A DNA stretch of 47,554 nt, taken from assembly GCA_001899635.1 (NCBI GenBank), contig MKVQ01000003.1, forward strand, positions 191,243 to 238,796, in the 5' to 3' direction. Source of the DNA: Myxococcales bacterium 68-20. GTDB lineage: Bacteria > Myxococcota_A > Polyangia > Polyangiales > Polyangiaceae. Below are positions 33,748 to 41,407 of this stretch, piece after piece. The notes below the pieces were generated by a model that saw nothing but the letters and a program-made list of their open reading frames with translations, was not told the origin of the DNA and ran no database searches. A program made the position numbers and the translations under genes. How positions within the stretch are numbered: the stretch's first letter is position 1; each line of letters starts with the position of its first letter.

Positions 33748-34115
33748 TTGGAGGCCTCCTGGTACGCGCGTATCGACTCGGTGAGCTGGCCGGCAGTCGC
33801 GAGAGCCGCGCGGAGAGCCCCATTGGCGAGGCTGAACCGGTTCTGAAGGACGGCGAGCTTCTCGGCCGGGTCCTCGGGCAGCGGCTGGTCGAGCATCGCC
33901 TCGAGACTGGCGAGGAGCTGGGGCCATAGGTCGAGATGACGGCGGAGGGCCTCCGCGACGATCGCGCTCCTCGCCTCCCCGGTCTGGTCCGCTCGGGCCT
34001 GGAGGGCATCAGCGACGTCCTGAGGGAGCGACACCTCCATCGTCGGACGCCCTCTTGACCGCCGAGATTCCCTTCCCCAACCAGCCGCCGGTTGACGCCT
34101 ATTATCTCCGCTCAT
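33744..34115 (-). CDS. Ribbon-helix-helix-like regulator
   Basis: A 123-residue protein; ATG 34115 overlaps the stop of the first gene in the operon, and ATG 34040 (MEVSLPQDVADALQARADQT) is an internal alternative. The segment MEVSLPQDVADALQARADQT, GEARSAIVAEALRRHLD is a ribbon-helix-helix fold, as in CopG/MetJ-type DNA-binding proteins. The C-terminal helix region would be the partner or tetramer surface. It may control the operon. Confidence 0.58.
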   Translation of the reverse strand: MSGDNRRQPAAGWGRESRRSRGRPTMEVSLPQDVADALQARADQTGEARSAIVAEALRRHLDLWPQLLASLEAMLDQPLPEDPAEKLAVLQNRFSLANGALRAALATAGQLTESIRAYQEASK

Positions 34116-34309
34116 CGGCCCATCTCCTCGCGAGCCTGAGCGGCGAGATCCTCGTAGCAAGCATCGCAGAGCCAGAAGTCCTCCTGGCAATCTTCAGTTA
34201 CCTCGAGAAAGGGGTCCCTGCGGAGGACACACGGTCGCGTTTCATTGCAGGAGTCGCAGAGGCAGGTCTCGGTGCGGCGATTCCCGGGAGCGCTGTTGGC
34301 GTTCGTCAT
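34112..34309 (-). CDS. Small zinc-finger-like protein
   Basis: A 65-residue protein starting MTNANSAPGNRRTETCLCDS. Cysteine pairs CLCDSC and CDAC near residues 16-21 and 48-51 (WLCDACYEDL) make a likely zinc ribbon. It is the first gene of the five-gene minus-strand operon and faces the inverted-repeat region. Similar small zinc proteins are common in phage early operons. Confidence 0.55.
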   Translation of the reverse strand: MTNANSAPGNRRTETCLCDSCNETRPCVLRRDPFLEVTEDCQEDFWLCDACYEDLAAQAREEMGR

Positions 34310-34708
34310 ACTTCAAATTAAAACCCACTGTTGCCCGGACAACAATTATCCACGACGTATTGTCACGTTCGCGAGTGCCGAGAGCACGCTCCGGATCACC
34401 ATGAGGGATGGTGCTCAACCTGATGGCCCTGTGTTTCTCCACGCTCCAACCACCTTGTTCACCCCTCCGTTCCTCTCTCACGTCCGTAAACCACCTTGTT
34501 TGTCTTAGATCTCGTTCTCGGATCTCGCTCTGAGCCCCCAAGAGAAAGAGATAAACAAGGTGGTTTACGGACGTGATGAGAGAACGGAAGGAGAACTCTG
34601 AGGGCTCTGAAGGGGATCTCGACCAGGGGAAGGGCTCTGAGGCGCCAGGGAAAGGCACGCGAAGGGCACGGCACTCGTAGACCTTTTATTGCCTTGTAGA
34701 GTGTTGCC
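34310..34708. promoter_or_regulatory. Divergent control region with iteron-like repeats
   Basis: About 400 bases between the five-gene minus operon and the plus-strand RHH gene. It holds three copies of AACCACCTTGTT and a 24-bp perfect inverted repeat (see separate entry) and an A/T-rich patch near 34680-34700 before the RHH gene. It may be the phage's main regulatory switch or replication origin. Confidence 0.5.
34478..34576. repeat. 24-bp perfect inverted repeat with iteron copies
   Basis: Arms at 34478-34501 and 34553-34576 are exact inverse complements (TCACGTCCGTAAACCACC...), with imperfect pairing extending outward for about eleven more bases and a 51-base loop. AACCACCTTGTT occurs at 34448-34459, 34489-34500 and inverted at 34554-34565. 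The internal loop also carries AGATC...GATCT. Such spaced direct and inverted copies suit a repressor operator or a replication initiator site. Confidence 0.7.
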
Positions 34709-34909
34709 ATGAAGCAAAGCAAATCTAAGTCGATGGTCATGGGCGTTACCCTCGACAAGTCATTTGTAGAGCGGATCGACGCACTCATCGCCCCTATGAG
34801 CTCCAGGCTCTTCGGTGTCGGGCTGGACCGATCGAAGATTGTCAGGATGCTCCTTGAACGATCCATCAAGGACGTCGAGACGGAACTCGGCCTCCAGACC
34901 AACCACTGA
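34709..34909 (+). CDS. Ribbon-helix-helix DNA-binding protein (Arc/CopG type)
   Basis: A 66-residue protein. VMGVTLDKSFVERIDALIAP supplies the strand and first helix; GLDRSKIVRMLLERSIKDVE supplies the second helix. This fits RHH regulators of phages and plasmids. It lies 130 bases downstream of the 24-bp inverted repeat and so may bind it. It is followed by a short acidic gene. Confidence 0.68.
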   Translation: MKQSKSKSMVMGVTLDKSFVERIDALIAPMSSRLFGVGLDRSKIVRMLLERSIKDVETELGLQTNH

Positions 34910-34967
34910 CCACAAACAAGTTTCGACCCCGCACGGATTGCCGTCCGCCGGGGCCTTGGAGAACTCA

Positions 34968-35126
34968 ATGCTCAACGGTAAGAGTACATCAAAGCCCGCT
35001 CATTTGCAGATCGTCCGATACTGGCTCCCCCGGGAGACCTCCGAGGACGAAGTGTTCACGTCAGATGACTCCGTGGACGAGGTCTTCGACGACGACCTTT
35101 ATCTCGACGAGCTGGAGGCCCTGTGA
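34968..35126 (+). CDS. Small acidic protein (52 aa)
   Basis: From ATG 34968 with GGAG seven bases upstream (MLNGKSTSKPAHLQIVRYWL). The second half is very acidic (DEVFTSDDSVDEVFDDDLYL). Its stop overlaps the next gene's GTG (GTGA). Such DNA-mimic-like acidity is often seen in phage inhibitors of host nucleic-acid-binding proteins, but that is inference. Confidence 0.5.
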   Translation: MLNGKSTSKPAHLQIVRYWLPRETSEDEVFTSDDSVDEVFDDDLYLDELEAL

Positions 35127-36004
35127 GGTTCCGCTCGCTCGAACACGACGCCGCCTGCCTCACCTTCGGCTTCGACGACGACGAGCCGAACGATGCAGAG
35201 CTGGATTATGACGAAAGCTCAGCTGGGATGGGCTCGATAGATGGGTATTTCTCCGCCGCCACCACCGATAGCGAAGACGAAGACGAAGACGACACCGACG
35301 ATGACCGTGAGGAGCCGGCTCCGAGCGTCATCGACTTCCGACCATCCCCGGAGTGCAGCTACTCACCGCGCGCTCGGATGATCGTGGAGCGGCTGAGGGA
35401 GCACGCGTCGACGATGCTCAACGTCTACCGCGGGGCGATCTCGGACGCCTTCTGGCTCGACAGGCCAATTATCCCTGGGTTGGGATTCGACCGGCAGACG
35501 CCGCCCATTCAGCGCATCGCATACCTCAACGTACTGAGCGCGGAGGACCATGCGTACCTCCTGGGCGAGATCGCGCACTACGAGGCGCATCTCTTCCCGC
35601 TCCTCGAAAGCGCGACCGGAGAGGAAGGACGCGACTTCTTCGTCGAGATGGGCCATCACGCTAGGGATTACCAGCTGCTCCTCGCGACGGCTGCCCTGCT
35701 CGGCGAGCCGCTCCGGACCGGGCACTCGTGGGAGATCCCCTTCCGCAGGTGGGACGCGTCACCGGCGCGTCGCGCCTATTACCGGGCACGCGACGTCATG
35801 CGGAAGGCCGACCCTCTCGAGCGGGAGGCAGCCCGAACGCGCGACGCCAAGCGTAGGAAGAGCAAGTCGAGGCAGGAGTATCAGGCGGCCTATCAGGCCA
35901 CCTACCAGGCCGCGTACCGGACGACGCCCGAGGCCAAGTCGCGCGACGCGGCCCGTAAGCGCGCCGCCAGAGCAGCGAAGAAGGCCGCTTCCGCGGCAGC
36001 CTAG
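35123..36004 (+). CDS. Hypothetical phage early protein with acidic linker and Tyr repeats
   Basis: A 293-residue protein from GTG 35123. Residues 10-70 are acidic (FDDDEPNDAELDYDESSAG; DSEDEDEDDTDDDREE). The middle domain is helical (MIVERLREHASTMLNVYRGA; LSAEDHAYLLGEIAHYEAHL). The basic C-terminus has YQAAYQATYQAAY repeats and Arg/Lys-Ala blocks (ARKRAARAAKKAASAAA). I recognise no family. It probably binds nucleic acid through the tail. Confidence 0.5.
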   Translation: MRFRSLEHDAACLTFGFDDDEPNDAELDYDESSAGMGSIDGYFSAATTDSEDEDEDDTDDDREEPAPSVIDFRPSPECSYSPRARMIVERLREHASTMLNVYRGAISDAFWLDRPIIPGLGFDRQTPPIQRIAYLNVLSAEDHAYLLGEIAHYEAHLFPLLESATGEEGRDFFVEMGHHARDYQLLLATAALLGEPLRTGHSWEIPFRRWDASPARRAYYRARDVMRKADPLEREAARTRDAKRRKSKSRQEYQAAYQATYQAAYRTTPEAKSRDAARKRAARAAKKAASAAA

Positions 36005-36074
36005 GTAGTTTTCCGCCGCTCCAGGTGGACTCTGGCGATCATGCTTACGCGGGTTCCCCTGACGGCGTAGTCTG

Positions 36075-36434
36075 ATGGCAATGTCGAACAAAAGTGAACA
36101 AATCGCAGTTCAGACCCCGCAGGAAAAGAAGGAGGCAAAGGCGAGGGAGGAAGTCGATAAGTACGAGGCTCTCCTCGGCGCGGAGCTTTCGAAAGGTGCT
36201 GCCGCCGCCCAGGACCAGGCCGCCAGGAACGCTGCCCACGCCATTCGGAACGCCTACGCAAACACCGGCTCCGACGAGTTGAAGGAGGCCATCAAGTACA
36301 TGGAGGGCATCGCAGCGAAGGCCGAGCCTACATATGTGGTCGCAGCCAATCATGTCGTCAGCAAGTACATCGTGCACACGGACCTGACGGCAAAGGCCTT
36401 CCCGCGCATCAGAAAGCACATACCAGTGAAGTGA
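36075..36434 (+). CDS. Hypothetical helical protein (119 aa)
   Basis: From ATG 36075 (or ATG 36081). A Lys/Ala/Glu-rich helical protein (EKKEAKAREEVDKYEALLGA; AAAQDQAARNAAHAIRNAYA) with no membrane segment. It is preceded by 70 bases of gap and followed by a convergent gene. No function is known to me. Confidence 0.5.
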   Translation: MAMSNKSEQIAVQTPQEKKEAKAREEVDKYEALLGAELSKGAAAAQDQAARNAAHAIRNAYANTGSDELKEAIKYMEGIAAKAEPTYVVAANHVVSKYIVHTDLTAKAFPRIRKHIPVK

Positions 36435-36507
36435 CGGTCAGCATCCGTCCACTCTGAGATCCTATAGATCTCTAAAGATGGACCCGGGTGCTCCAAAATG
36501 GAGCAGG

Positions 36508-37113
36508 TCACAGCTTGATGCCGAGCTTCCGGAGACTGTTCGCGAAGCCGCGTGGCGAGTGGGCGTTCGTCAGGCCCATCGAGTACGCGGCATCGCGAAC
36601 GTGTTCGAGCCAGTCGCCTTCCTTGCGGAGCCCCTCACGCACCCTGTCGCTCCCGTCGCGATGGAGGCTCGGCTTCTTCGGCGGCGCGTTGCCGTTCATC
36701 CTCCGGCGGAGCATCTCGCGTGTCGCAGGTGTGATGGCGAAGGCGACCTTGGCGCGGCGGTAGACGGCGCGCACGAGCAGCGGCCACTCGCGCGACGACA
36801 GAGGGACGTCGATACCCGCATCGGCGAGTTCGCTCGCGAGGACGGCTTCGAGCGTCGTCATCCCGCCTTCGCCTGGTGTGCCGCTCACGTCTCGCGGCTC
36901 CTGCCAGATCGTGACCTCACGCACGCCGAAGAACTCCCCGCGGTCCTGCTCCTTGCGCTCGTCGACGAGGTGTTTGGCCGCCCGCATGACGGCGGTGACG
37001 AGCGACGCGAGCTGTGCGGTCTGAGGTGAGGGGTTTGTCACGGCCGAAGGACGCAATCTCTGACCATCGGACGGCGGCACTGAGCCGGCGCCGACAGGAG
37101 AACGCGTCATCAT
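36508..37113 (-). CDS. Hypothetical protein, divergent from the next gene
   Basis: A 201-residue protein from ATG 37113 (or 37110). It contains SLVTAVMRAAKHLVDERKEQ, a central TTLEAVLASELADAGIDVPL, and RGFANSLRKLGIKL at the C-terminus, which looks like a winged-helix or primase-like tail. Its start codon overlaps that of the opposite-strand gene at 37112, so both starts fall within the same few bases. If the true start is further inside (for example GTG near 37040), the overlap vanishes. Confidence 0.5.
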   Translation of the reverse strand: MMTRSPVGAGSVPPSDGQRLRPSAVTNPSPQTAQLASLVTAVMRAAKHLVDERKEQDRGEFFGVREVTIWQEPRDVSGTPGEGGMTTLEAVLASELADAGIDVPLSSREWPLLVRAVYRRAKVAFAITPATREMLRRRMNGNAPPKKPSLHRDGSDRVREGLRKEGDWLEHVRDAAYSMGLTNAHSPRGFANSLRKLGIKL

Positions 37114-37777
37114 GCCCGATACTCTCAACCAGGCCAACGGGGCCATCCCCGACAGCATCACGCCGGTCGCCAAGGCCGACGACTCCATCGTCATCCCCGC
37201 GCTTCCCGAGATCAACCTCGGGGAGCTCGCGATGCCCTCGAACGTTGCCGAGGCCACGGAGAAGGCCGAACTCAGCGTCATGCTCGGTATGCCCGGAAAG
37301 ATGTTCTTCCGGACTCGTCCGGGCTACGTGCTCGGCACGCCCGCCAACCCCATCATCGTCGTCAAGCTCAACGACGAGATTGCTGCGATGCTGGGGCTCC
37401 GCAACGAGAAGTACCGCGTCGTCCACCCATCAATCGTCCCGCACCTCGATCGGGCCGACTATCAGCGCGTCGTGCTCCATGCGGCCGTAACCATCCCCGG
37501 GGCTCTCCATCTGATCCCCGTGCGGGTGGACGGCGACGATGGGTGGGCCACCTCCGCCCGCAGCGCCGTCGCACAGGCGCAGGTCGGCTGGCTCCGCCTC
37601 GTCGCGCGCAAGCAGGGCCAGGGATACGAGATCCGTCACGGCAGCGACGAGAATCCTCCGGCGCCCGCGTGGCCCGCGAACGTGTCGTTCGACACGATCG
37701 TGAAGCTCGCGCTGAAGGACCGCATGATCACGGACCTGAACCACCCCGTGGTCCGCGGACTGCAAGGCCGCTGGTGA
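37112..37777 (+). CDS. Hypothetical protein upstream of the DNA polymerase genes
   Basis: A 221-residue protein from ATG 37112 with AGGAGA at 37096-37101. The sequence is mixed alpha/beta (NPIIVVKLNDEIAAMLGLRN; ADYQRVVLHAAVTIPGALHL) and ends FDTIVKLALKDRMITDLNHP. It is directly followed by the exonuclease gene (3 bases), so it is likely part of the replication operon. Possible roles: polymerase accessory or single-strand DNA handling. No known motif was seen. Confidence 0.5.
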   Translation: MPDTLNQANGAIPDSITPVAKADDSIVIPALPEINLGELAMPSNVAEATEKAELSVMLGMPGKMFFRTRPGYVLGTPANPIIVVKLNDEIAAMLGLRNEKYRVVHPSIVPHLDRADYQRVVLHAAVTIPGALHLIPVRVDGDDGWATSARSAVAQAQVGWLRLVARKQGQGYEIRHGSDENPPAPAWPANVSFDTIVKLALKDRMITDLNHPVVRGLQGRW

Positions 37778-37780
37778 TGC

Positions 37781-38314
37781 GTGAGGCGGCTCACCGCCCT
37801 CACCGAGATATGGTGCGTCGACTTCGAGTATCACGCGCCCGGCGGTGAGCCGCCTCGCCCTATCTGCGTCTGCGGCGTTGAGTTCTGGAGCCGGAGGCAA
37901 CTGCGCCTCTGGCTCTGGGACGGCGCTCCCGCAGAGCCCCCCTTCGACATCACGTCGACGACCGCCCTCTGCGCCTACGCGGCACAGGCGGAGGCGAGCT
38001 GCTTCTTCGAACTCGGGTGGCAGCTGCCGCCCTACGTCATCGACGCGTTCGCCGAGTTTCGCGTCCACACCAACGGGCTCAGGCTGCCCGGCACAAACGG
38101 ACTGCTCGACGCGATTGAACACTACGGGATTCCGCACCCGACCAACCAAGAGCGGAAGGACCAAATGAGAGACCTCTGCATCAAGGGCGGTCCGTTCTCG
38201 GAGGAGCAGGCGAAGGAAATCATGGACTACTGCATGGAGGACGCCGTGGGGCTCGCCAATCTGCTCGCGGCCCTGGAGGCCGACGTGAAGCGCGGATCCA
38301 ATGCTCGACCTTGA
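37781..38314 (+). CDS. 3'-5' exonuclease (DEDDy type), stand-alone proofreading subunit
   Basis: A 177-residue protein from GTG 37781. Exo I: Asp14-x-Glu16 (WCVDFEY). Exo III: Tyr150-x3-Asp154 (DYCMEDAVGL). The Exo II region AYAAQAEASCFF has Glu71 where Asp is usual. The fold and length suit the exonuclease domain of family A polymerases. It overlaps the polymerase gene by 14 bases in a different frame, suggesting a polymerase split into two coupled genes. Confidence 0.68.
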   Translation: MRRLTALTEIWCVDFEYHAPGGEPPRPICVCGVEFWSRRQLRLWLWDGAPAEPPFDITSTTALCAYAAQAEASCFFELGWQLPPYVIDAFAEFRVHTNGLRLPGTNGLLDAIEHYGIPHPTNQERKDQMRDLCIKGGPFSEEQAKEIMDYCMEDAVGLANLLAALEADVKRGSNARP

Positions 38315-39545
38315 TCGCGCTCTGCTCCGCGGGACGTACGCCGTGTGTGTCGCGATGATGGCCCGCATTGGCGTGCCCATCGACATGGTCCTGCTCGGCA
38401 TGCTCATGGCACGCTGGCAAGACCTCCGCGAACGGATCGCCGCGCGTGCCGCGTTCCGGTACCCCGGCGTGTTCGAGGGTACGACGCTCGTCGAAGAGGG
38501 CTTCCGTCAGTTGATCGATCGGCGAGGGTACTGGTGGCCGACGTTGCCCGACGGCGGGCTGAAACTCGACGGTGAGACGTTCGACGAGATGATCGACTTC
38601 TACCCGGAGTTCCGCTTCCTACGCGATACGCGCTGGATGCTCCGCCAGACCGCAAAGCTCAAGATCGTCGACTACATTGGCGTGGACGGACGCAATCACG
38701 TCGCTTCGGCCCCCTTTTCAGCAAAGACCGGGCGCGATGGGCACTCGACGTCGAAGTCCGTGCTCGCTGCACCCACGTTTCTCCGCTCGATAATCCAGGC
38801 TCGTCCCGGGTTCGCACTGCTGTACGCCGACTTCAAGGCAGAGGAGTACGCGCTCATGGCGCGGCTGTCGAAGTGCCCCGGAATGCTCGCCGCGTACGAC
38901 CTGGCCAAGCGCGGGCTGGGTGACGTCTACTTCGAGTTCGCCAAGGCAGCCCGGGCCGTCCTTCCCGATGCACTGCGCAAGGATCACGAGGAGATCCGCG
39001 AAATCTACAAGACGGTGGTCCTCGCCGTTGCGTACGGCCAGGGTGCGCTGTCGCTGGGGCGCCGCCTGAAGACCCCGAGCGACTACGCGCAACGGATCCT
39101 CGACCAATTCAACACCGCATACCCCGAATGTCGAGACTTCGGCAATCGCGTCTATGTGACCTCGCAGATGCGAGGTCGGATGCGCGCCGAACTCGGTTGG
39201 AAGATGTGGGTAACGCCGCTCACCAACGAGGAGCTGTCCATCAAGAACTGGCCGATCCAAGCCTGTGCGGCCGAGATCCTGAAGGTTGCCGTTGTCCTTG
39301 CGTTCCGCCGTGGCATTCGCCTGTGCGGCGCGCTTCACGACGCGGTGCTCGTCGAATGCAGGGAGCAGGACGTGGACTCGACGACCAAACAGATCACCGC
39401 CGTGATGCAGGAGGCAAGCGCCAACGTGCTGGGAGGCTTCGAGCTCGCCGTCGACGTCAAGGCGTTCGCCCACCCCGACCACTTCCACGACAAGCGTGGC
39501 GTCGACACCTGGAACGAGATCCGTGAGGCCCTGGGATGGACGTGA
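38301..39545 (+). CDS. DNA polymerase, family A (polymerase domain only)
   Basis: A 414-residue protein. Motif A: Asp177 in LLYADFKAEEYALMA. Motif B: Arg233-x3-Lys237-x7-Tyr245-Gly246, which reproduces the Pol I spacing (R754, K758, Y766). Motif C: His346-Asp347-Ala348 (ALHDAVLVE), with Ala instead of the usual Glu. It lacks the exonuclease and 5' nuclease domains. It should replicate the phage genome in partnership with the exonuclease encoded upstream. The end overlaps the next gene. Confidence 0.88.
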   Translation: MLDLDRALLRGTYAVCVAMMARIGVPIDMVLLGMLMARWQDLRERIAARAAFRYPGVFEGTTLVEEGFRQLIDRRGYWWPTLPDGGLKLDGETFDEMIDFYPEFRFLRDTRWMLRQTAKLKIVDYIGVDGRNHVASAPFSAKTGRDGHSTSKSVLAAPTFLRSIIQARPGFALLYADFKAEEYALMARLSKCPGMLAAYDLAKRGLGDVYFEFAKAARAVLPDALRKDHEEIREIYKTVVLAVAYGQGALSLGRRLKTPSDYAQRILDQFNTAYPECRDFGNRVYVTSQMRGRMRAELGWKMWVTPLTNEELSIKNWPIQACAAEILKVAVVLAFRRGIRLCGALHDAVLVECREQDVDSTTKQITAVMQEASANVLGGFELAVDVKAFAHPDHFHDKRGVDTWNEIREALGWT

Positions 39546-39805
39546 AGTTCTTGAAGGGTCCGATCCCATGGCCCTGGCTCCTGGCAGCAGTGCATCTGCG
39601 AGGAAGCGCCTTGGCCGTCGGCGTTCACCTTTGGCTCTGGTCGGGGATCCGCAAATCGCCGACCGTTCCGTTGAATCTCTCACGCCTGCCCATCCCCCGT
39701 GCTGCGGCCTCGCGTGCTCTCCGCGACCTCGAGGAGGCCGGCCTTATTCGCGTCGATCAGAAGCGAGGACAAAAGCCCGTCGTCACCATCGTCAACAGAC
39801 CGTAA
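39536..39805 (+). CDS. Winged-helix DNA-binding protein
   Basis: An 89-residue protein from ATG 39536. PRAAASRALRDLEEAGLIRVDQ is the recognition helix and wing start, followed by a strand pair (KPVVTIVNRP). It overlaps the polymerase stop. It could be a replication or transcription accessory factor. Confidence 0.6.
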   Translation: MDVKFLKGPIPWPWLLAAVHLRGSALAVGVHLWLWSGIRKSPTVPLNLSRLPIPRAAASRALRDLEEAGLIRVDQKRGQKPVVTIVNRP

Positions 39806-39830
39806 TTCCACTTCAGACAACCTCTGGTTT

Positions 39831-39893
39831 GCCACCAATTGTGGCCAAATCCGCCGCCGTGTTTTCCTACAATTGTTGGGCGAATTGCCCAAC
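39831..39893. promoter_or_regulatory. Tandem inverted repeats upstream of the basic small protein
   Basis: GCCAC-CAATT-GTGGC (39831-39845) and GTTGGGC-GAATT-GCCCAAC (39875-39893) are perfect inverted repeats with five-base centres containing AATT. The region is A/T-rich. They are operator-like, and one resembles the repeat at 41313-41327. Confidence 0.45.
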
Positions 39894-39922
39894 GATACGA
39901 ATACGGAAAGGCGGATACCCAG

Positions 39923-40288
39923 ATGGCAAAGAAGACCGCGAAGCGCACGGCGACCAAGCGCACCAGCAAGCCCGCGGCGAAGACGGCCGCCCCTAAGGTC
40001 CGGCCCATGAACGCGCGGCTCGCCAAGATGACGGCCGAGCCGGTGAAGACCGAGAAGGCCGCCAAGCCCGCGCCGAAGTTCAGCTGTCTGTGCGGCTGCG
40101 GGCAGCCCACTAAGCGTGATTGGGCGCAGGGGCATGATGCCAAGGCCAAGAGCCAATTGATGGTTAAGCTGGGCAGTGGGTTTGGCGCGGCGCTGGCTGC
40201 GGCGGGTAGCGTGGCGACCCTTGCCCGCAAGTGTGGCTACGTCGGCGGCCGTGAGCCCGCACCGGCGAAGAAGGCGGCCTCGAAGTGA
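39923..40288 (+). CDS. Basic Lys/Ala-rich protein with a Cys/His motif
   Basis: A 121-residue protein from ATG 39923 (AAAGGCGG upstream). The N-terminal half is histone H1-like (AKKTAKRTATKRTSKPAAKT). A CLCGCGQPTKRDWAQGHDAK segment is a possible metal site that recurs in phage and plasmid proteins. It should bind DNA non-specifically or package it. The stop overlaps the next gene (GTGA). Confidence 0.6.
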   Translation: MAKKTAKRTATKRTSKPAAKTAAPKVRPMNARLAKMTAEPVKTEKAAKPAPKFSCLCGCGQPTKRDWAQGHDAKAKSQLMVKLGSGFGAALAAAGSVATLARKCGYVGGREPAPAKKAASK

Positions 40289-40548
40289 GCCGGTTTCAGC
40301 TCGGACTCGCGGTCGCCACACCTAGCGCCCTCGCGGCGCTAGGCCCGGTCCGGGTCGCCCTGCTCCTCTCACGCCACGCCCGCGGGGACTGGGGCGATCT
40401 CGAGCCCGAGGACAAGGCAGCCAACGAGGACGCCATCGCGCACGGCGACAGGATCCTGTCCCGCTATGACGTCGGCGGCGAGTGCTACTACGTGATCAGC
40501 GAGGCGGATCGGTCGAGCACCTGCGTGATGCTCCGGTCCGAATACTAG
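40285..40548 (+). CDS. Conserved small mobile-element protein
   Basis: An 87-residue protein. ATPSALAALGPVRVALLLSR, HARGDWGDLEPEDKAANEDA, GDRILSRYDVGGECYYVISE and ADRSSTCVMLRSEY follow a small family common in plasmids and phages whose members end 'TEADRS.T..LLP.EY'. The role is unknown. It starts inside the stop of the previous gene. Confidence 0.6.
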   Translation: MSRFQLGLAVATPSALAALGPVRVALLLSRHARGDWGDLEPEDKAANEDAIAHGDRILSRYDVGGECYYVISEADRSSTCVMLRSEY

Positions 40549-40576
40549 GGCCGGCCCGAGGGTCCCCAACTGCGCA

Positions 40577-40628
40577 GGGTTGTCGGGTGATCCTCGCCCG
40601 ACAACCCCCGGCCGGTCGTCGCCGGCCG
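40577..40628 (+). terminator. Two consecutive hairpins after the small-gene pair
   Basis: GGGTTGTCGGG (40577-40587) / CCCGACAACCC (40597-40607) form 11 perfect pairs over nine bases, followed by CGGCCGG (40609-40615) / CCGGCCG (40622-40628). No T-tract follows. They likely end or attenuate the early transcript. Confidence 0.5.
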
Positions 40629-40791
40629 AGGGTTCGCGCACTTACGGGCCTCGCTACGCAAACATTTCACGCATTCGCCGTGGCACGAAAATCGCGCCGT
40701 CGAGGAAATGCCCCAAGGCCGGAGGTCGGGCCTCTTCCGCAGTATCAGCGAACGCAGTTCGCGAACGAGCTGCGGAAAGACGAGACGACAC
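40629..40791 (+). other. Gap before the next gene, no supported gene
   Basis: The frame through 40708-40791 is Arg/Ser-rich and I do not take it as coding; ATG 40792 is the preferred start of the next gene. I see no clear promoter. Confidence 0.35.
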
Positions 40792-41304
40792 ATGGCGAGG
40801 ACGAAGAACGCGAAGGCTGCGGCGCGTGCGAAGGCGATCCAGATGATCGACAAGCTGATCGACGACACACTGCTCATGGCAGGGCAGTTCCGCTGGCAGG
40901 CGCGAATGATCGCCTCGTGGACCGACGAGGCGATCCTCGCCGGGCGTGACGAGGTCAGCATGCGCGCTCGCGAGTTTCAGGGGTGGATCATGACCCAGAT
41001 TCTGGATGGCGAGTCGAACGAGCTCCTTGCCGCCCGCGATGAGGCCTTCGACGCGGCCGGTCATCTCCTGGGGGTGATTGAGGCTCGCGTCGCGATGGTG
41101 CGGAAGAACGCGAAGCCGGTTGTGGATGCGGTGAAGGCGAAGAAGATTCGTCTGCAACCGGTCCAACATATCGTTGCCTCAAAGCCTGCCCGCCGTAAGA
41201 AGACGGTCCTGATCCTTCTCCCAGAGGAGAAGTTCGCGAAGCTGGATAAGGACATCCGCGACCCTGACGAGCTGATGGCTGCGATAAAGGCACTCCGTCA
41301 CTAA
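40792..41304 (+). CDS. Hypothetical helical protein (170 aa)
   Basis: From ATG 40792 (MARTKNAKAAARAKAIQMID). Basic start, then helices (LIDDTLLMAGQFRWQARMIA; FQGWIMTQILDGESNELLAA). No membrane segment or known motif. It may bind DNA through the Lys/Arg start. It is followed by an inverted repeat and a hairpin. Confidence 0.5.
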   Translation: MARTKNAKAAARAKAIQMIDKLIDDTLLMAGQFRWQARMIASWTDEAILAGRDEVSMRAREFQGWIMTQILDGESNELLAARDEAFDAAGHLLGVIEARVAMVRKNAKPVVDAVKAKKIRLQPVQHIVASKPARRKKTVLILLPEEKFAKLDKDIRDPDELMAAIKALRH

Positions 41305-41312
41305 TCACATAG

Positions 41313-41370
41313 TTGGCATATCGCCAATTCCCGCGACAGGCCCGGCGTGCTCCGATAGCACGCTGGGCCT
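41313..41370. promoter_or_regulatory. Operator-like repeat and hairpin upstream of the excisionase gene
   Basis: TTGGC-ATATC-GCCAA (41313-41327) resembles the core of the repeat at 39875-39893. It is followed by a hairpin AGGCCCGGCGTGCT (41338-41351) / AGCACGCTGGGCCT (41357-41370) with one mismatch. They lie just after the previous gene's stop and could serve as terminator plus operator controlling xis and int. Confidence 0.45.
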
Positions 41371-41407
41371 CGCCGTTCTTGGGACCCAGTTATCAGGAGA
41401 CGTAGAT

